This document shows, piece by piece, positions 20,799 through 30,531 of a stretch of DNA of 49,185 nucleotides. The stretch is taken from the IMG/VR virus record IMGVR_UViG_3300008266_000090, positions 1 to 49,185 of that record. One strand, written 5' to 3'. The translations under genes were made by a program, and so were the position numbers. This DNA is from a virus. The first letter of the stretch is position 1. Every line of letters begins with the position of its first letter. The notes beneath the pieces are model-generated. The model was not told where the DNA came from. It ran no database searches and worked only from the letters and a program-made list of their open reading frames with translations.

Positions 20799-23700
20799 TT
20801 AGAGTTCGCAATTTACTTTTAATTTTCCTTCCTTCACCATAGCCTTCTCAATTTTATCGAAGTTATCTATGATAAAGTCTAGGTCAGGGTTGGTCGCCGC
20901 GATCTGGTCGCGTAACCTGCCAGCCATGATCCTGTCGTCAACGCTCATGGCCGATGCCTGTGCCGCGTCAACGCCTGCTATCTGGGACGCAGACCTTCTA
21001 GACTGCTCCCTAACCTTAGCCTTGCTAACTGGCCTTGACTTTGCCAACTCCTTGGCGCGTTCCTTTGCCAGCCTCTTGCCAGCCTGTAGGTCGATAGCCC
21101 TGCCGGCAGCTAGTCCAGATGCCATCGCGTTGATGAACTCGACCACATCCTTCTTCGTGGCGCGGTCGCTGAACACGTTCATGCCAGACACTGACCTGAA
21201 CACGCTGTTCACTATGTCCTTGAACTTGTCGACAAGGGTGGTTGGAAGTTCAAGCTCTTTATCCGTCACCGCAAGCTGGGCGGTAAGCTCTGTTATGAAC
21301 TCCTCGGGAGACGATTCTTTGTTGTAGTTTTCTTCCGCCCACTTCTTCAACCGGTCGATAGTAGACCCCTCAAACATCTCAAGGACCTTGTCCCTAAACT
21401 TAGCATAAACCTCCGGGTCTTGACCGAACACCTCGAGCAGGACGTTGTGCACGAACTCGTGCGGTGCTACGGCAGCGTCGGCGTTCTCCATGTTAATGTA
21501 TATGCCGTACACGTTCCCGTCCTCGTCGTAAGCAAACGCCCCGCCCTCCTTTGGGTTAAAGTCTTCGTTTCTGCCCTGAGCAACTAACGCGTCGTGCATC
21601 TCCCTTGCTGTCTCGAATACAAACACCGGGGTGTCCTTGCCAAATGTTTTTCTGAACGCGCGTGCCGCCTTGTCTAGGTACTCAAGCACCGCCGCCTTCG
21701 GCTGTCCCTTGTACTTATCTTTAAGCTCAGTCTTGCGAGATGGTGTATACTCCCCCGGTTTAGTCGTCGCCGTCTCTGCTACGGGCTGCTGCTTTTCAGC
21801 TGCCTTTGGTATTGTAAACGCTTCAGTTGTAGCTATAGGTTTGATTACATCGCTATCACTAAAGTCCGGGTAAATGTTTTTAAAATTCTCCTTCGCCTGT
21901 TTTTCTAATATCTCTACGATATTACTTGGAGTGTTTTCATTCAACTCATATGAAGCAAAGGAATAGTTGTCTCGGCCTGCCGTCTTATTCTTTCTTGATG
22001 TTGCTAATTTAAGGCCGACTACTACATACTTTTTACCACCCTGTTTTACAACCGTGGCAAAGGATGCTTTCTTTTGAACGAGGGCCGCTACTTTTTTAGA
22101 AGATTTTGGATTGAACTCTGCGCCTTTAGACGCCTGCTCTATAGCCTCCTTCTCTTCACGGATCATGCCGACCGCCTCCTCTGGGGTGGCGCCCATCTGT
22201 ACAAAGGCCGTCGCCGTGTCGAGGTCATCTCCCTCAAGCGTGTCGTCGAACTCTATCACAGACATCATGGCGTCGTCGTATGCCGCCGCGTTGTCCGTCT
22301 CCTCCTCTATTGTTATAGCAGGCGCGCCGTCGAAGTCTACTTCTTGCGTGCCTTGAACCACTCCACTTGGTGTAGTCGTCTCTGTGCCTGTTCCTTGGTC
22401 AGGTTGGTTTTGGACAGTGGTTTGTTGTCCTCCGACACCACCTGATACCCCTTGCTTGTTTTTCTGATCATCTGATTTTAGGTATGGTTGTTCTACATTA
22501 AACTCTTTACTTACCTCCTCGAACACGGTGTCGAACATAGCCTGAGGCGCAAGGCCTATGGTCTGCTCTGCTGCCTTGAGACCCACGTCGACGCTGAGGT
22601 CGTCGTCCATGATGGACAGGGTGTCGCCGTTCGGCAGCTTCATGTTAGCCACGTTGTTCTGGTCAGGCGCCCATGACGGGTTGCTCTCCGTGTTAACGAA
22701 CTCGGCGTTAGAGTCGATGTCCTCCTGAGATCCTACAACGACAGCACCCTTGCGGCCTGCCCTGTTGTTGGTACCCTCAGGGACAAACACGTAGTTGCCC
22801 TCTGGTATGGTGTCGCCGACGTTGTCGACCATCTTACCATCGGACATCTTCATCGTGCCCTTCATGCCGTTGTACGCTACGGGTATTCCTTCGGCAGCTG
22901 CTGTTCTGACGGGGTTGGCTGCTCGTTCATTTGCTGCTCTAGCCTTCTCAATAGTTCCAGCTGCGCGGGCTTGGGTAGCTGTGCTACTTTTAGTCTTCGA
23001 TCTATACTCATAGTTTTCTATTTTTTGAATCCTTTCTTCTATCACCCGAGACATGCTCAGCTTCTGTTGGTCTGTAAGATCCTCCCTCTTGTCGATGTCG
23101 TCCAGCAAGGTGTACAGGTTGTCCTCTGCGGTGGCGATGTCCTTGTCGTTGACAAACTCTTCGCCCTCCATCATCGTCTCCACCTTGCCTACTGTAGGGT
23201 ACACGGTTGTTACCAAGCCTGACATTACATCTGTCCCAACATCTGTAGGCTCTGGGGCTGGCTGAGCTGCCGTCTCTTTAATTATCTTGTCCTGCTCGTA
23301 TATAGACATGATCTCTTTGTCGATGCTTTCGATATCCTCCTTGTCTAATGGAAGCAGGCCAGTCTCTTTACGTGCGTCTACAATGCTATTCTTTAACTGA
23401 ATAAGGTTGAACACCCTGTCCTTGTTATCTCCTGTAAGCTCTGCGTATGACGGTATATTGTTCAGCTCGTTGGCTAATTTTGTTAGCTCACCAAGGTCCT
23501 TCATCTCCTCTACCGTGGCACCAGAGTTTGCCCAAGCCACCTGAATATCGGCGCCGTTCTCCCCCATGTTTCTCAAGGTAGCCTGCTCCTGTGGTGTTCT
23601 GTACTTGGTACCAAACTTCATCACGCCCAAGAACGCAGGAGGAAGTGATCCGGAAATTCCACTCTCAACAACAGCGCTCATGTTCCACCCCGCGTGAAGT

Positions 23701-26552
23701 ACCTCCCTTCCAACAACACCGTTGACAGCGTTGTTTACTGCTTGGTTCAACACCTCGGATGCGGACTCTTCCAGAAATTCTGGGGCAGCCTCGTTGAATA
23801 TACTCTTAACATACTGTGGTGCCCAAGCGGTCACCCCATCCTCAAACCCTTTCTCTCTGATCAGGCTGCCTAAGCTATACCTCTGCGCAGGGTTGAAGAC
23901 GTCGATCTCGTTGAATAAGCTCTCGCCTATTCCACTCATGACGCCCACCATGTTAGCTACCACACCAGCTTCTTGCTCGCTCATGCCGCTCTTTAGCGCC
24001 TGTCTGTAGGCGTCGCCTTGGCTCATAAGGTAACCCTGCATAAATCCGGAGGTGACCTGAGCCGCCTTCATCATCTTCGCCCCGCCGCTCAATCCCTTCA
24101 CAGCAAGTCCGCCCACGCCACCAAACAATATGCTTGTCGCGTAAGAACCAAAAGCCTCAGCCGTCTTGTTCATAAACTTAAAGGCTGAGCTACCCTCTGT
24201 AATGCTAGTACCTGACTCTGAGAATATAGTATTCAAGTCAGTGCTAAAGTCATATAATCTTTCAGCAAAAACTTCTACAGCCGCGTTTGATCCAGCGCCA
24301 CCTAACGCCTCAAGGGTTACCTTTGGCGCCTGAGCAATACTGAAAACTGAAGTGGCTAGCGCTGATCCCATGGTGTCAAACAAGACACCTGCCTTTTCGC
24401 TGTACGTCCCCTCCTTTGCTATCCTATTCCTTTCTGCCTTTGATTTCTCGTAAAAATCCTTTTGTATATTAGATCTCCAATAGTCTTTATCTATAAACTC
24501 GTATGCCAGCTTAGACTGACCAAGAGAAGTGTAGGTATTATTTAAGCTGTTCAGCTTGTCTTCGGTAACGCCAGTGGTCTGCTGTACCTTATCATAATCC
24601 TTAGTCAGCGTGTTGTACTGCTCGTAAAGCCCTTGAAGTTTCTTACTGTTCACTCCCGGTACAAGGTTGCCGTTCTCGTCAAAGATAGAAGAGTACCTTG
24701 ACTGGACCTCTTTAGCTTTCTCTGACGCTATGTTGTACTGATCGATAAGTTCTTGAGCCTTTACTGCCTCGGTCGGGTTCAGGTCCTGCCTCATCGATCC
24801 GTCCTGCGCCATGAATGGCTTAAGCTGCGCTTCAATATTTTGAAGCCCTTGACCTATAGGGGTCATCTCGTCCTTGTACTTGTTGTACTTGACTATGTTC
24901 TCGTCGCCAGAAATGTTCAACAGCTTTGACTGGTCCTTGATCTGCTTCTCTACATTCTTCATGTCGTATAGCATACGCTGACCGTCAAGCTGGAATGTTC
25001 TCATGTCCATGGTAGACTCGATATCACGAGCCGCCTTGAGATCGCTAAGCTGTCTAAACTGTAGCGCCTCCTTTGTAAACGAGCTTGCAAAATCCTCCTC
25101 CTCATAAGACAATTGCTGACCGTTGTTTCTCTTGTAGTCTATCTCGTCCATTCGACTCTTGTACTGAGAATATCTTGACGGGTTAGTCCCGTTAAGGTAC
25201 ATCATAAAGTCGCTCTCTAATGTTCTAAACGCCCTGTCAACGTTGCCCTCTGCTCTTAGTTCAGATATAAGACCGCCGCCCTTCTTCTTCGACTCAAGCA
25301 ATAGCTCGTCTAGGTTTATATTTTTAAATGCATTGGGCGCATACTTTTGGTATTCAGCAACCTCCTGCATTTTTTTAGAGTGCATGTCGCGCATAGCCTG
25401 AACAGACATACCCCTAACCACTGGAGAGTCTGGGTCTAGATTTATTTCAGACGCCAGCTTAGACCTCTCCTGTATTTTGTAAACATCAAATTGTGAGTAC
25501 AGGTCTGGCACGTCCTGCAATATTGTACGAGGTTTTTTATAGTCGTACTCTGTATCACCTATAGTAGGTACATAACCCGGAGAGTATATACCCTTGTCTA
25601 ACTCATCCTGTCTCTCAGCTAAAGCGTCAAGATCTTTCTTAGCGCCGGCCAATTTTTTTTCTGCACCAACCTCTCCCGCTTTTACTTGAGACTCATACAG
25701 CCTGACCTCTTTTTCTTTGTCGGCGGTAAGCTCTGTAATCTTTGTGCGACTCAGAGCTTCTGTTGACTCGTCCAAGGGCATGGTAGATGCCAAGGAAGGG
25801 TTGATATAATACAGCTGCTTGTTAAGTAACTCTATCTTCTTTTGATATAGACTAGATATAGGGCCGCCCTCACGCTTAGACATTGCGTCTCCGTTAGATT
25901 CCAGCTGCCTAATCTTGCTGTCTATTTTTAATATCTCTCGGTCCATAGAGGCAACCTTAGCCACGGCCTCACCAGAAATTCCCTTTAGATTATCAGCTAC
26001 TGTGCGCTGCATATTAGCTGACTCTTTCTGCAAGTCAGGAACCTTAAGAGACATGGTGCCGGTCGGCGTGTACGTGCCAGATGGAATATCTTTCTTTTTT
26101 ACATCGCCTTGATTTTTACCAACCGCCTGCTGAGACTTCTTTAGTTTTATAAGCTGCTGATTCTCCTGATCGGTGAGCCAGTTACTGTTTGTCTTTAGCG
26201 CGCTCTCGTACTTGGACTGGAGGCGGTCGATCTCCTGCTGTACAGGGTCAGACGTTGCGCCACTCGGTTCTGAAGGCTCGGGCTGCTGCGCTGATTGAGC
26301 GCTTGAGCTTGCCGCACCACTGCCCGAAGGTGAGGCGGGTTGCTTTCCCAAGCCGTACTTAGTTGTGATAGCGTTGTACCTCTCGTCCGTCAGCTCTTGG
26401 TCTGGGGCATACTTAGCATAGAAGTCAAGGAGTAACTGCCTGTCGTTACCCATATACTTGGCGTCAATAGCGGCCAATCTTTCGTCCGTTAATTCCTCGT
26501 CCGGCGCATACTTCGTGTAGAAGTCCTGCAGTAACTGTTTTCTATCTGGCAT
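20799..26552 (-). CDS. Giant internal virion protein with metallopeptidase-like domain
   Basis: A 1917-residue protein. The N-terminus has two tandem units (KQLLQDFYTKYAPDEELTDE at 5-24 and QLLLDFYAKYAPDQELTDER at 39-58), then a Ser/Pro/Ala-rich linker. The body is mostly helical; about 750-950 is rich in Gly/Ala/Met (SILFGGVGGLAVKGLSGGAK), possibly membrane-active. Around 1600-1760 is a predicted metallopeptidase domain: APHEFVHNVLLEVFG has an HExxH zinc motif at about 1697, with SSPEEFITEL supplying a possible third ligand. The end is basic. It is the largest gene, in the position of virion cargo proteins, so it probably enters the cell with the DNA, and the peptidase may cut peptidoglycan or protein; that is inference. 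Confidence 0.7.
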   Translation of the reverse strand: MPDRKQLLQDFYTKYAPDEELTDERLAAIDAKYMGNDRQLLLDFYAKYAPDQELTDERYNAITTKYGLGKQPASPSGSGAASSSAQSAQQPEPSEPSGATSDPVQQEIDRLQSKYESALKTNSNWLTDQENQQLIKLKKSQQAVGKNQGDVKKKDIPSGTYTPTGTMSLKVPDLQKESANMQRTVADNLKGISGEAVAKVASMDREILKIDSKIRQLESNGDAMSKREGGPISSLYQKKIELLNKQLYYINPSLASTMPLDESTEALSRTKITELTADKEKEVRLYESQVKAGEVGAEKKLAGAKKDLDALAERQDELDKGIYSPGYVPTIGDTEYDYKKPRTILQDVPDLYSQFDVYKIQERSKLASEINLDPDSPVVRGMSVQAMRDMHSKKMQEVAEYQKYAPNAFKNINLDELLLESKKKGGGLISELRAEGNVDRAFRTLESDFMMYLNGTNPSRYSQYKSRMDEIDYKRNNGQQLSYEEEDFASSFTKEALQFRQLSDLKAARDIESTMDMRTFQLDGQRMLYDMKNVEKQIKDQSKLLNISGDENIVKYNKYKDEMTPIGQGLQNIEAQLKPFMAQDGSMRQDLNPTEAVKAQELIDQYNIASEKAKEVQSRYSSIFDENGNLVPGVNSKKLQGLYEQYNTLTKDYDKVQQTTGVTEDKLNSLNNTYTSLGQSKLAYEFIDKDYWRSNIQKDFYEKSKAERNRIAKEGTYSEKAGVLFDTMGSALATSVFSIAQAPKVTLEALGGAGSNAAVEVFAERLYDFSTDLNTIFSESGTSITEGSSAFKFMNKTAEAFGSYATSILFGGVGGLAVKGLSGGAKMMKAAQVTSGFMQGYLMSQGDAYRQALKSGMSEQEAGVVANMVGVMSGIGESLFNEIDVFNPAQRYSLGSLIREKGFEDGVTAWAPQYVKSIFNEAAPEFLEESASEVLNQAVNNAVNGVVGREVLHAGWNMSAVVESGISGSLPPAFLGVMKFGTKYRTPQEQATLRNMGENGADIQVAWANSGATVEEMKDLGELTKLANELNNIPSYAELTGDNKDRVFNLIQLKNSIVDARKETGLLPLDKEDIESIDKEIMSIYEQDKIIKETAAQPAPEPTDVGTDVMSGLVTTVYPTVGKVETMMEGEEFVNDKDIATAEDNLYTLLDDIDKREDLTDQQKLSMSRVIEERIQKIENYEYRSKTKSSTATQARAAGTIEKARAANERAANPVRTAAAEGIPVAYNGMKGTMKMSDGKMVDNVGDTIPEGNYVFVPEGTNNRAGRKGAVVVGSQEDIDSNAEFVNTESNPSWAPDQNNVANMKLPNGDTLSIMDDDLSVDVGLKAAEQTIGLAPQAMFDTVFEEVSKEFNVEQPYLKSDDQKNKQGVSGGVGGQQTTVQNQPDQGTGTETTTPSGVVQGTQEVDFDGAPAITIEEETDNAAAYDDAMMSVIEFDDTLEGDDLDTATAFVQMGATPEEAVGMIREEKEAIEQASKGAEFNPKSSKKVAALVQKKASFATVVKQGGKKYVVVGLKLATSRKNKTAGRDNYSFASYELNENTPSNIVEILEKQAKENFKNIYPDFSDSDVIKPIATTEAFTIPKAAEKQQPVAETATTKPGEYTPSRKTELKDKYKGQPKAAVLEYLDKAARAFRKTFGKDTPVFVFETAREMHDALVAQGRNEDFNPKEGGAFAYDEDGNVYGIYINMENADAAVAPHEFVHNVLLEVFGQDPEVYAKFRDKVLEMFEGSTIDRLKKWAEENYNKESSPEEFITELTAQLAVTDKELELPTTLVDKFKDIVNSVFRSVSGMNVFSDRATKKDVVEFINAMASGLAAGRAIDLQAGKRLAKERAKELAKSRPVSKAKVREQSRRSASQIAGVDAAQASAMSVDDRIMAGRLRDQIAATNPDLDFIIDNFDKIEKAMVKEGKLKVNCEL

Positions 26553-26554
26553 AA

Positions 26555-27952
26555 TTATATTGGGTTCTTAGGGTCAAATGTTTTTGTTTTCGCAGCGGGA
26601 GCGGAAGTGGACGCGCCTAACGATGCGATCCATTTGTCGAACTCTTGTTGAACAGCAGAAGGGAATACAACCTTATTCTCCGGGGACATCGGCATGTATA
26701 TGTCCTCAGCCTCGTGAAACTCCACAACGTACTGGCCTGCGTCCTCTTTTAAAGATGCGCCAACGTCGCCTGCCTGCTTCTGACTTTCTAGGAATGCCGC
26801 AGCTCCTGACTGTTCCTCCTTCTTGAACACTCTCTGGGTGGTCTTAGAGCTGAACTTCTTGGCCTTTATCCTTCCAAACACTAAACCGTTTGCGTCCTCC
26901 ATAGCGTAGAATCCTAAGGGGACAACCTGCTCAGATTTTCCATCCTTTGATGTAAGTGTGATAGGAGTGTAGTCGACCTTCTTCTTGCCTACTATATTCT
27001 TGATGCCCATGAAGTTCTTTGGAGCAACCTTCAAGCCCGGGTATATATTCTTATCGGTAACGTCGGCGAAGTCCCATGTGGTCCCCTCCTCTGTCCCCTG
27101 ACCGTAGTTCACGTATGTGCTGCTGCCCTCCTTGCCTGACGCCTCCTTCCTCTTCTCTCCGAATCCCATAGCGACGTCGGTGTAGTAATCGACAAACTTA
27201 TCCGGGCTGTCCCAAGATCCTGCCTTGACCCCTTCCGCGTACACGTCGTCCCACTGGTTGTCCTGTGGGTTGAGCAGCGTCTTCTCTATCAGACCCTTTA
27301 CGTCATTACGGTTCAATCCTGTAGTTGACTGAAACGTCCCGTTGCCGGTCTGTATCTTATTAACCTCTTCCTGTAGACCAAGGTCCTTGATGTACTTGAC
27401 AGGGTCGAACACCTGCTGGTAGGGGTTGTTGTTGTAAAAATAATTCTTTCTATCCTTGAGTGTAGTCTGCTGTGCGTACCCCTTGTTGAACTCCACGAGG
27501 GCGTCCGGGTCGTACTTGGTAGGGTCGGCGGTCACCTTCGCCGTCATGTTCGAGTAGTCAGTCTCTAGCTGCTTGCCCTCATTTGATAGCATCTTTAGCT
27601 TCATTATGATCGGGGCTGCCTGCACCTTGAACTCTGCGCTGTCCGGGTCTAGCCCACGCGCTGCGGCGTCTGCCATGATCTCGCTGAACGCCTCGACCTG
27701 CTCTGTGATCTCCGCCTGATTGGAGTAGTACACCTCGGCAGGGACGATGTCCTCGAACTTATACTTTGCCCACTTAGCCTTGTTCTCGAGCGCAGCCTTC
27801 TTAGCAAGCGCTCGCTGCTGCTGCTCTAGCGTTATAATGTTCGTAAAGAACTGGTTCGGGTCGAACGTGCTCTGGTCTAGAACAACTGCATACCCGCTGT
27901 TTCTTTCTGGCGCTATCCCTGCGGCGGGTGCGTTTGGTATTCCTAGTTCCAT
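26555..27952 (-). CDS. Putative internal virion protein, 465 residues
   Basis: A 465-residue soluble protein, helical in the first half (QQQRALAKKAALENKAKWAK; EFSEIMADAAARGL-like segments), then beta-rich. Not recognised. Its start overlaps the stop of the preceding 837-residue gene by one base (TAATG), and three bases separate its stop from the next start, so it belongs to the same translation-coupled late set and is likely a virion component. Confidence 0.6.
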   Translation of the reverse strand: MELGIPNAPAAGIAPERNSGYAVVLDQSTFDPNQFFTNIITLEQQQRALAKKAALENKAKWAKYKFEDIVPAEVYYSNQAEITEQVEAFSEIMADAAARGLDPDSAEFKVQAAPIIMKLKMLSNEGKQLETDYSNMTAKVTADPTKYDPDALVEFNKGYAQQTTLKDRKNYFYNNNPYQQVFDPVKYIKDLGLQEEVNKIQTGNGTFQSTTGLNRNDVKGLIEKTLLNPQDNQWDDVYAEGVKAGSWDSPDKFVDYYTDVAMGFGEKRKEASGKEGSSTYVNYGQGTEEGTTWDFADVTDKNIYPGLKVAPKNFMGIKNIVGKKKVDYTPITLTSKDGKSEQVVPLGFYAMEDANGLVFGRIKAKKFSSKTTQRVFKKEEQSGAAAFLESQKQAGDVGASLKEDAGQYVVEFHEAEDIYMPMSPENKVVFPSAVQQEFDKWIASLGASTSAPAAKTKTFDPKNPI

Positions 27953-30465
27953 TATTTTTTATATCGATTTTCTATCATAGCCATGGTTGCGGGCATAGGT
28001 AGCATCGCTGTTTTCCATAGCTTGTTTTCTTTTGTTCCTTCAGTATTTACCCTTTCTATAAAAGTTTCTGCGGACATATTTTCATCAGATTCTTTGCTTA
28101 TCCTAGGGAAATCATCCATGTACACCATGCTTCCTATTGTTCTTCTTGCCCCATCTCTATCGTCATCACTTGGGCACTTGCCTTTCATGTTACACTCTTC
28201 CCCTTCGTAAGTCCAGTTACCTTGCATAAAATCTTTCCATGGGATGTTAGGGTCTGTAGCTACCTTACTGCTTGTTTCACTATCTCCAAATTTAAACGCA
28301 GCGCCCTCACTCGGTGTTGCTTTTGAAGAACCTATATAATTACCTTCGTCGTCTACTATGTCTGCGTATAAGTCAGGGTACTCTTCCTTCAACGCTTTAA
28401 GTTTAGGCTTCATTTTATTCTTAACACTTTGCAAACTACCCTTAGGATGAGTCGCCCTCTCTAACCATTTCTTTTCGTCTTCACTTAGGTCTTCTTTGAA
28501 TAAAAATTCAATTGCATTCTTTTGGTCTTTAGGTGACAAGCTCGTTCCTCTCTTCTCGTTTAGATCATCAATATCTTTGAAATATCCTTCTTGGTCTATT
28601 AAGTCACCCAACATAGGTATAGCAAACCACGCAGGGCTATGTGCAGACGTTGATGAATAACACTTGCCTGCTTTACAATCTTCGGAGTTTTGATAATTAT
28701 TTACAGCAGCACGCCAATCCACAACGCCATTTACCATAGGTAGGGGAACTTCTTTAGTGTATGGTTCCCAGCGTCTAGTTTGTCCCGGCATTGTGCCTAG
28801 CAACTCTTCGCTTTTATACGTCATTGTCACCTCTCCATTTTCAGGCTCAGTCGACGCCTGCTCCGCAAACTTCTGAAGCGAAGGGGACGACTTGATAATG
28901 TCCATAGGAAGGCGAGATACCATCTGTATCGTAGATTGCAACGGGGTTATCTTTGAAATGGCAGGAGCCTCTGGAGCTACCACCGCTGGTGTTGCAGGTG
29001 CTGCCTCATTAGGATCTGGTGTTGCGTCGCTTATTAGCACCTCTTTTCTTAACTCAGAAAGTTGTTTGTATAACTTATCATCAAGTTCCTTATCTTTTCT
29101 GACAGAAGGATCATTCCGTTGTCTTTCCAACTCACGATATTTTTCATAGTCTTCTTTTGACTTCCATACATTTCCATTTGCCGATGTAAACGTATTGTCG
29201 CCAGATGACTTAACATCTCCACTTGGTGCTGCCGCAGCCGCAGCCGCCACATCCTGTGCCTGCATCTGATCCTTAATGTATTCTCCCTCTGGTATAGCGC
29301 CAGCCTGTACCGCGTTCATAGTCTGCTGAGCCTGAGCAAAGCCGGGGCTTACAATAGCTGGAGCAGGAACTGCTGGAGCAGGAACTACTGGAGCAGGAAC
29401 TACTGGTGCGGGCTGAGAAGGGATCACGGCTGTAGGCTGAACTGGTGCTGTATTTGAAACGACAGGGGGCGTGACATTTAGTGCACCTACACCTCCGTTG
29501 TTAGCCGTTCCAGTTGTAAAAGAATTTCCACCAGTCGCCTGATTGACAACGTCGTTAAAAGGCTGCTGGTTAACTAACGGCGACTCAGCCAACCCGTCGG
29601 TAACTCCGGGGATTGTGTTGAACTGTATGCCTGTAGTCTGGCCCGGTATCACGCTTGTTGCGTTGGCATCGCCCATCATCGGGGAAGATGACCTTACCCT
29701 TTCCATTATACTCTTAAACTGTGGCTGGCCTATACTATTAAATCCTTGTAGGTTGGGGTTAAACTGAGGTGTGCTGGCAGGATTAAAAGACTTTAAAGTC
29801 CCGCCTATTCCTTGTACATTGGACATGCTCTGACCTACCGCGTTGTTGTAAGGTGTTAAATTTACACCCTGCTTGTTTATAGGATTATCAAACATCCCCA
29901 TGCTCTTCATCATGAGAGCGTTCGCGCCCACACCGGCAAGACCCTTGACCGCCTGATAGGCGTTGATCTTCCCAGCCTCCGCAAGAGCAGATGCTGCCTG
30001 TGCCTCCTCGGCATAGGGCTGGTACACGTTAGTCATCCACGCCTTGTCCTCGTACTCTCCACGGGTCATCAAGGCCTGCTGTGCTAGCTGGTCGCGGCGC
30101 TGGTAGTCCTGAGCCGCAGCCAACGCCATCTGGTTCTGTGCGCCCATCTGTGCGCCGTAGACCCCTGTCATCGCTGCCAAGGCCTCTGGCCCAGACGTCG
30201 CGTTCTGTGTGATATTGTAAAGGGCGCCCGATGACGCCTGATCTATAGACTGTTGATAAGCATCCTGACCCGGCATCTGAAAAGAACTCGCCGCGTTAAT
30301 AGCGCGCTGAGTTCCCTGCATGACACTCTGTGGAATCTCATACTGCGGGCGCTCTAAATTATCAAGCATCTTGCGGGCCTTACCACTCTGGATAAAACCC
30401 TGAACGCCTTGAACCACTGCGGGTACGGCGGACATTGCAACCATTGCTCCTAATCCTACTGGCAT
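27952..30465 (-). CDS. Putative internal virion protein with proline-rich linker
   Basis: An 837-residue protein with a hydrophobic, glycine-rich start (MPVGLGAMVAMSAVPAVVQG) and helical, Gln/Ala-rich N-terminal part that resembles ejected proteins of podoviruses. A proline-rich run of PAPVVPAPVVPAP at about 345-375 is a flexible linker, followed by a charged, A/T-rich region from about 28000 to 29300. I see no enzyme motif. A TAcaTTTG box lies upstream on the minus strand at 30483-30490. Position next to the tail-nozzle gene makes it a candidate head-internal protein. Confidence 0.65.
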   Translation of the reverse strand: MPVGLGAMVAMSAVPAVVQGVQGFIQSGKARKMLDNLERPQYEIPQSVMQGTQRAINAASSFQMPGQDAYQQSIDQASSGALYNITQNATSGPEALAAMTGVYGAQMGAQNQMALAAAQDYQRRDQLAQQALMTRGEYEDKAWMTNVYQPYAEEAQAASALAEAGKINAYQAVKGLAGVGANALMMKSMGMFDNPINKQGVNLTPYNNAVGQSMSNVQGIGGTLKSFNPASTPQFNPNLQGFNSIGQPQFKSIMERVRSSSPMMGDANATSVIPGQTTGIQFNTIPGVTDGLAESPLVNQQPFNDVVNQATGGNSFTTGTANNGGVGALNVTPPVVSNTAPVQPTAVIPSQPAPVVPAPVVPAPAVPAPAIVSPGFAQAQQTMNAVQAGAIPEGEYIKDQMQAQDVAAAAAAAPSGDVKSSGDNTFTSANGNVWKSKEDYEKYRELERQRNDPSVRKDKELDDKLYKQLSELRKEVLISDATPDPNEAAPATPAVVAPEAPAISKITPLQSTIQMVSRLPMDIIKSSPSLQKFAEQASTEPENGEVTMTYKSEELLGTMPGQTRRWEPYTKEVPLPMVNGVVDWRAAVNNYQNSEDCKAGKCYSSTSAHSPAWFAIPMLGDLIDQEGYFKDIDDLNEKRGTSLSPKDQKNAIEFLFKEDLSEDEKKWLERATHPKGSLQSVKNKMKPKLKALKEEYPDLYADIVDDEGNYIGSSKATPSEGAAFKFGDSETSSKVATDPNIPWKDFMQGNWTYEGEECNMKGKCPSDDDRDGARRTIGSMVYMDDFPRISKESDENMSAETFIERVNTEGTKENKLWKTAMLPMPATMAMIENRYKK

Positions 30466-30531
30466 AGTAAATATATTTATTACAAATGTAGTAAAAACAT
30501 ATCAACGAAGAGCGGCAACTAACAAAGACTT

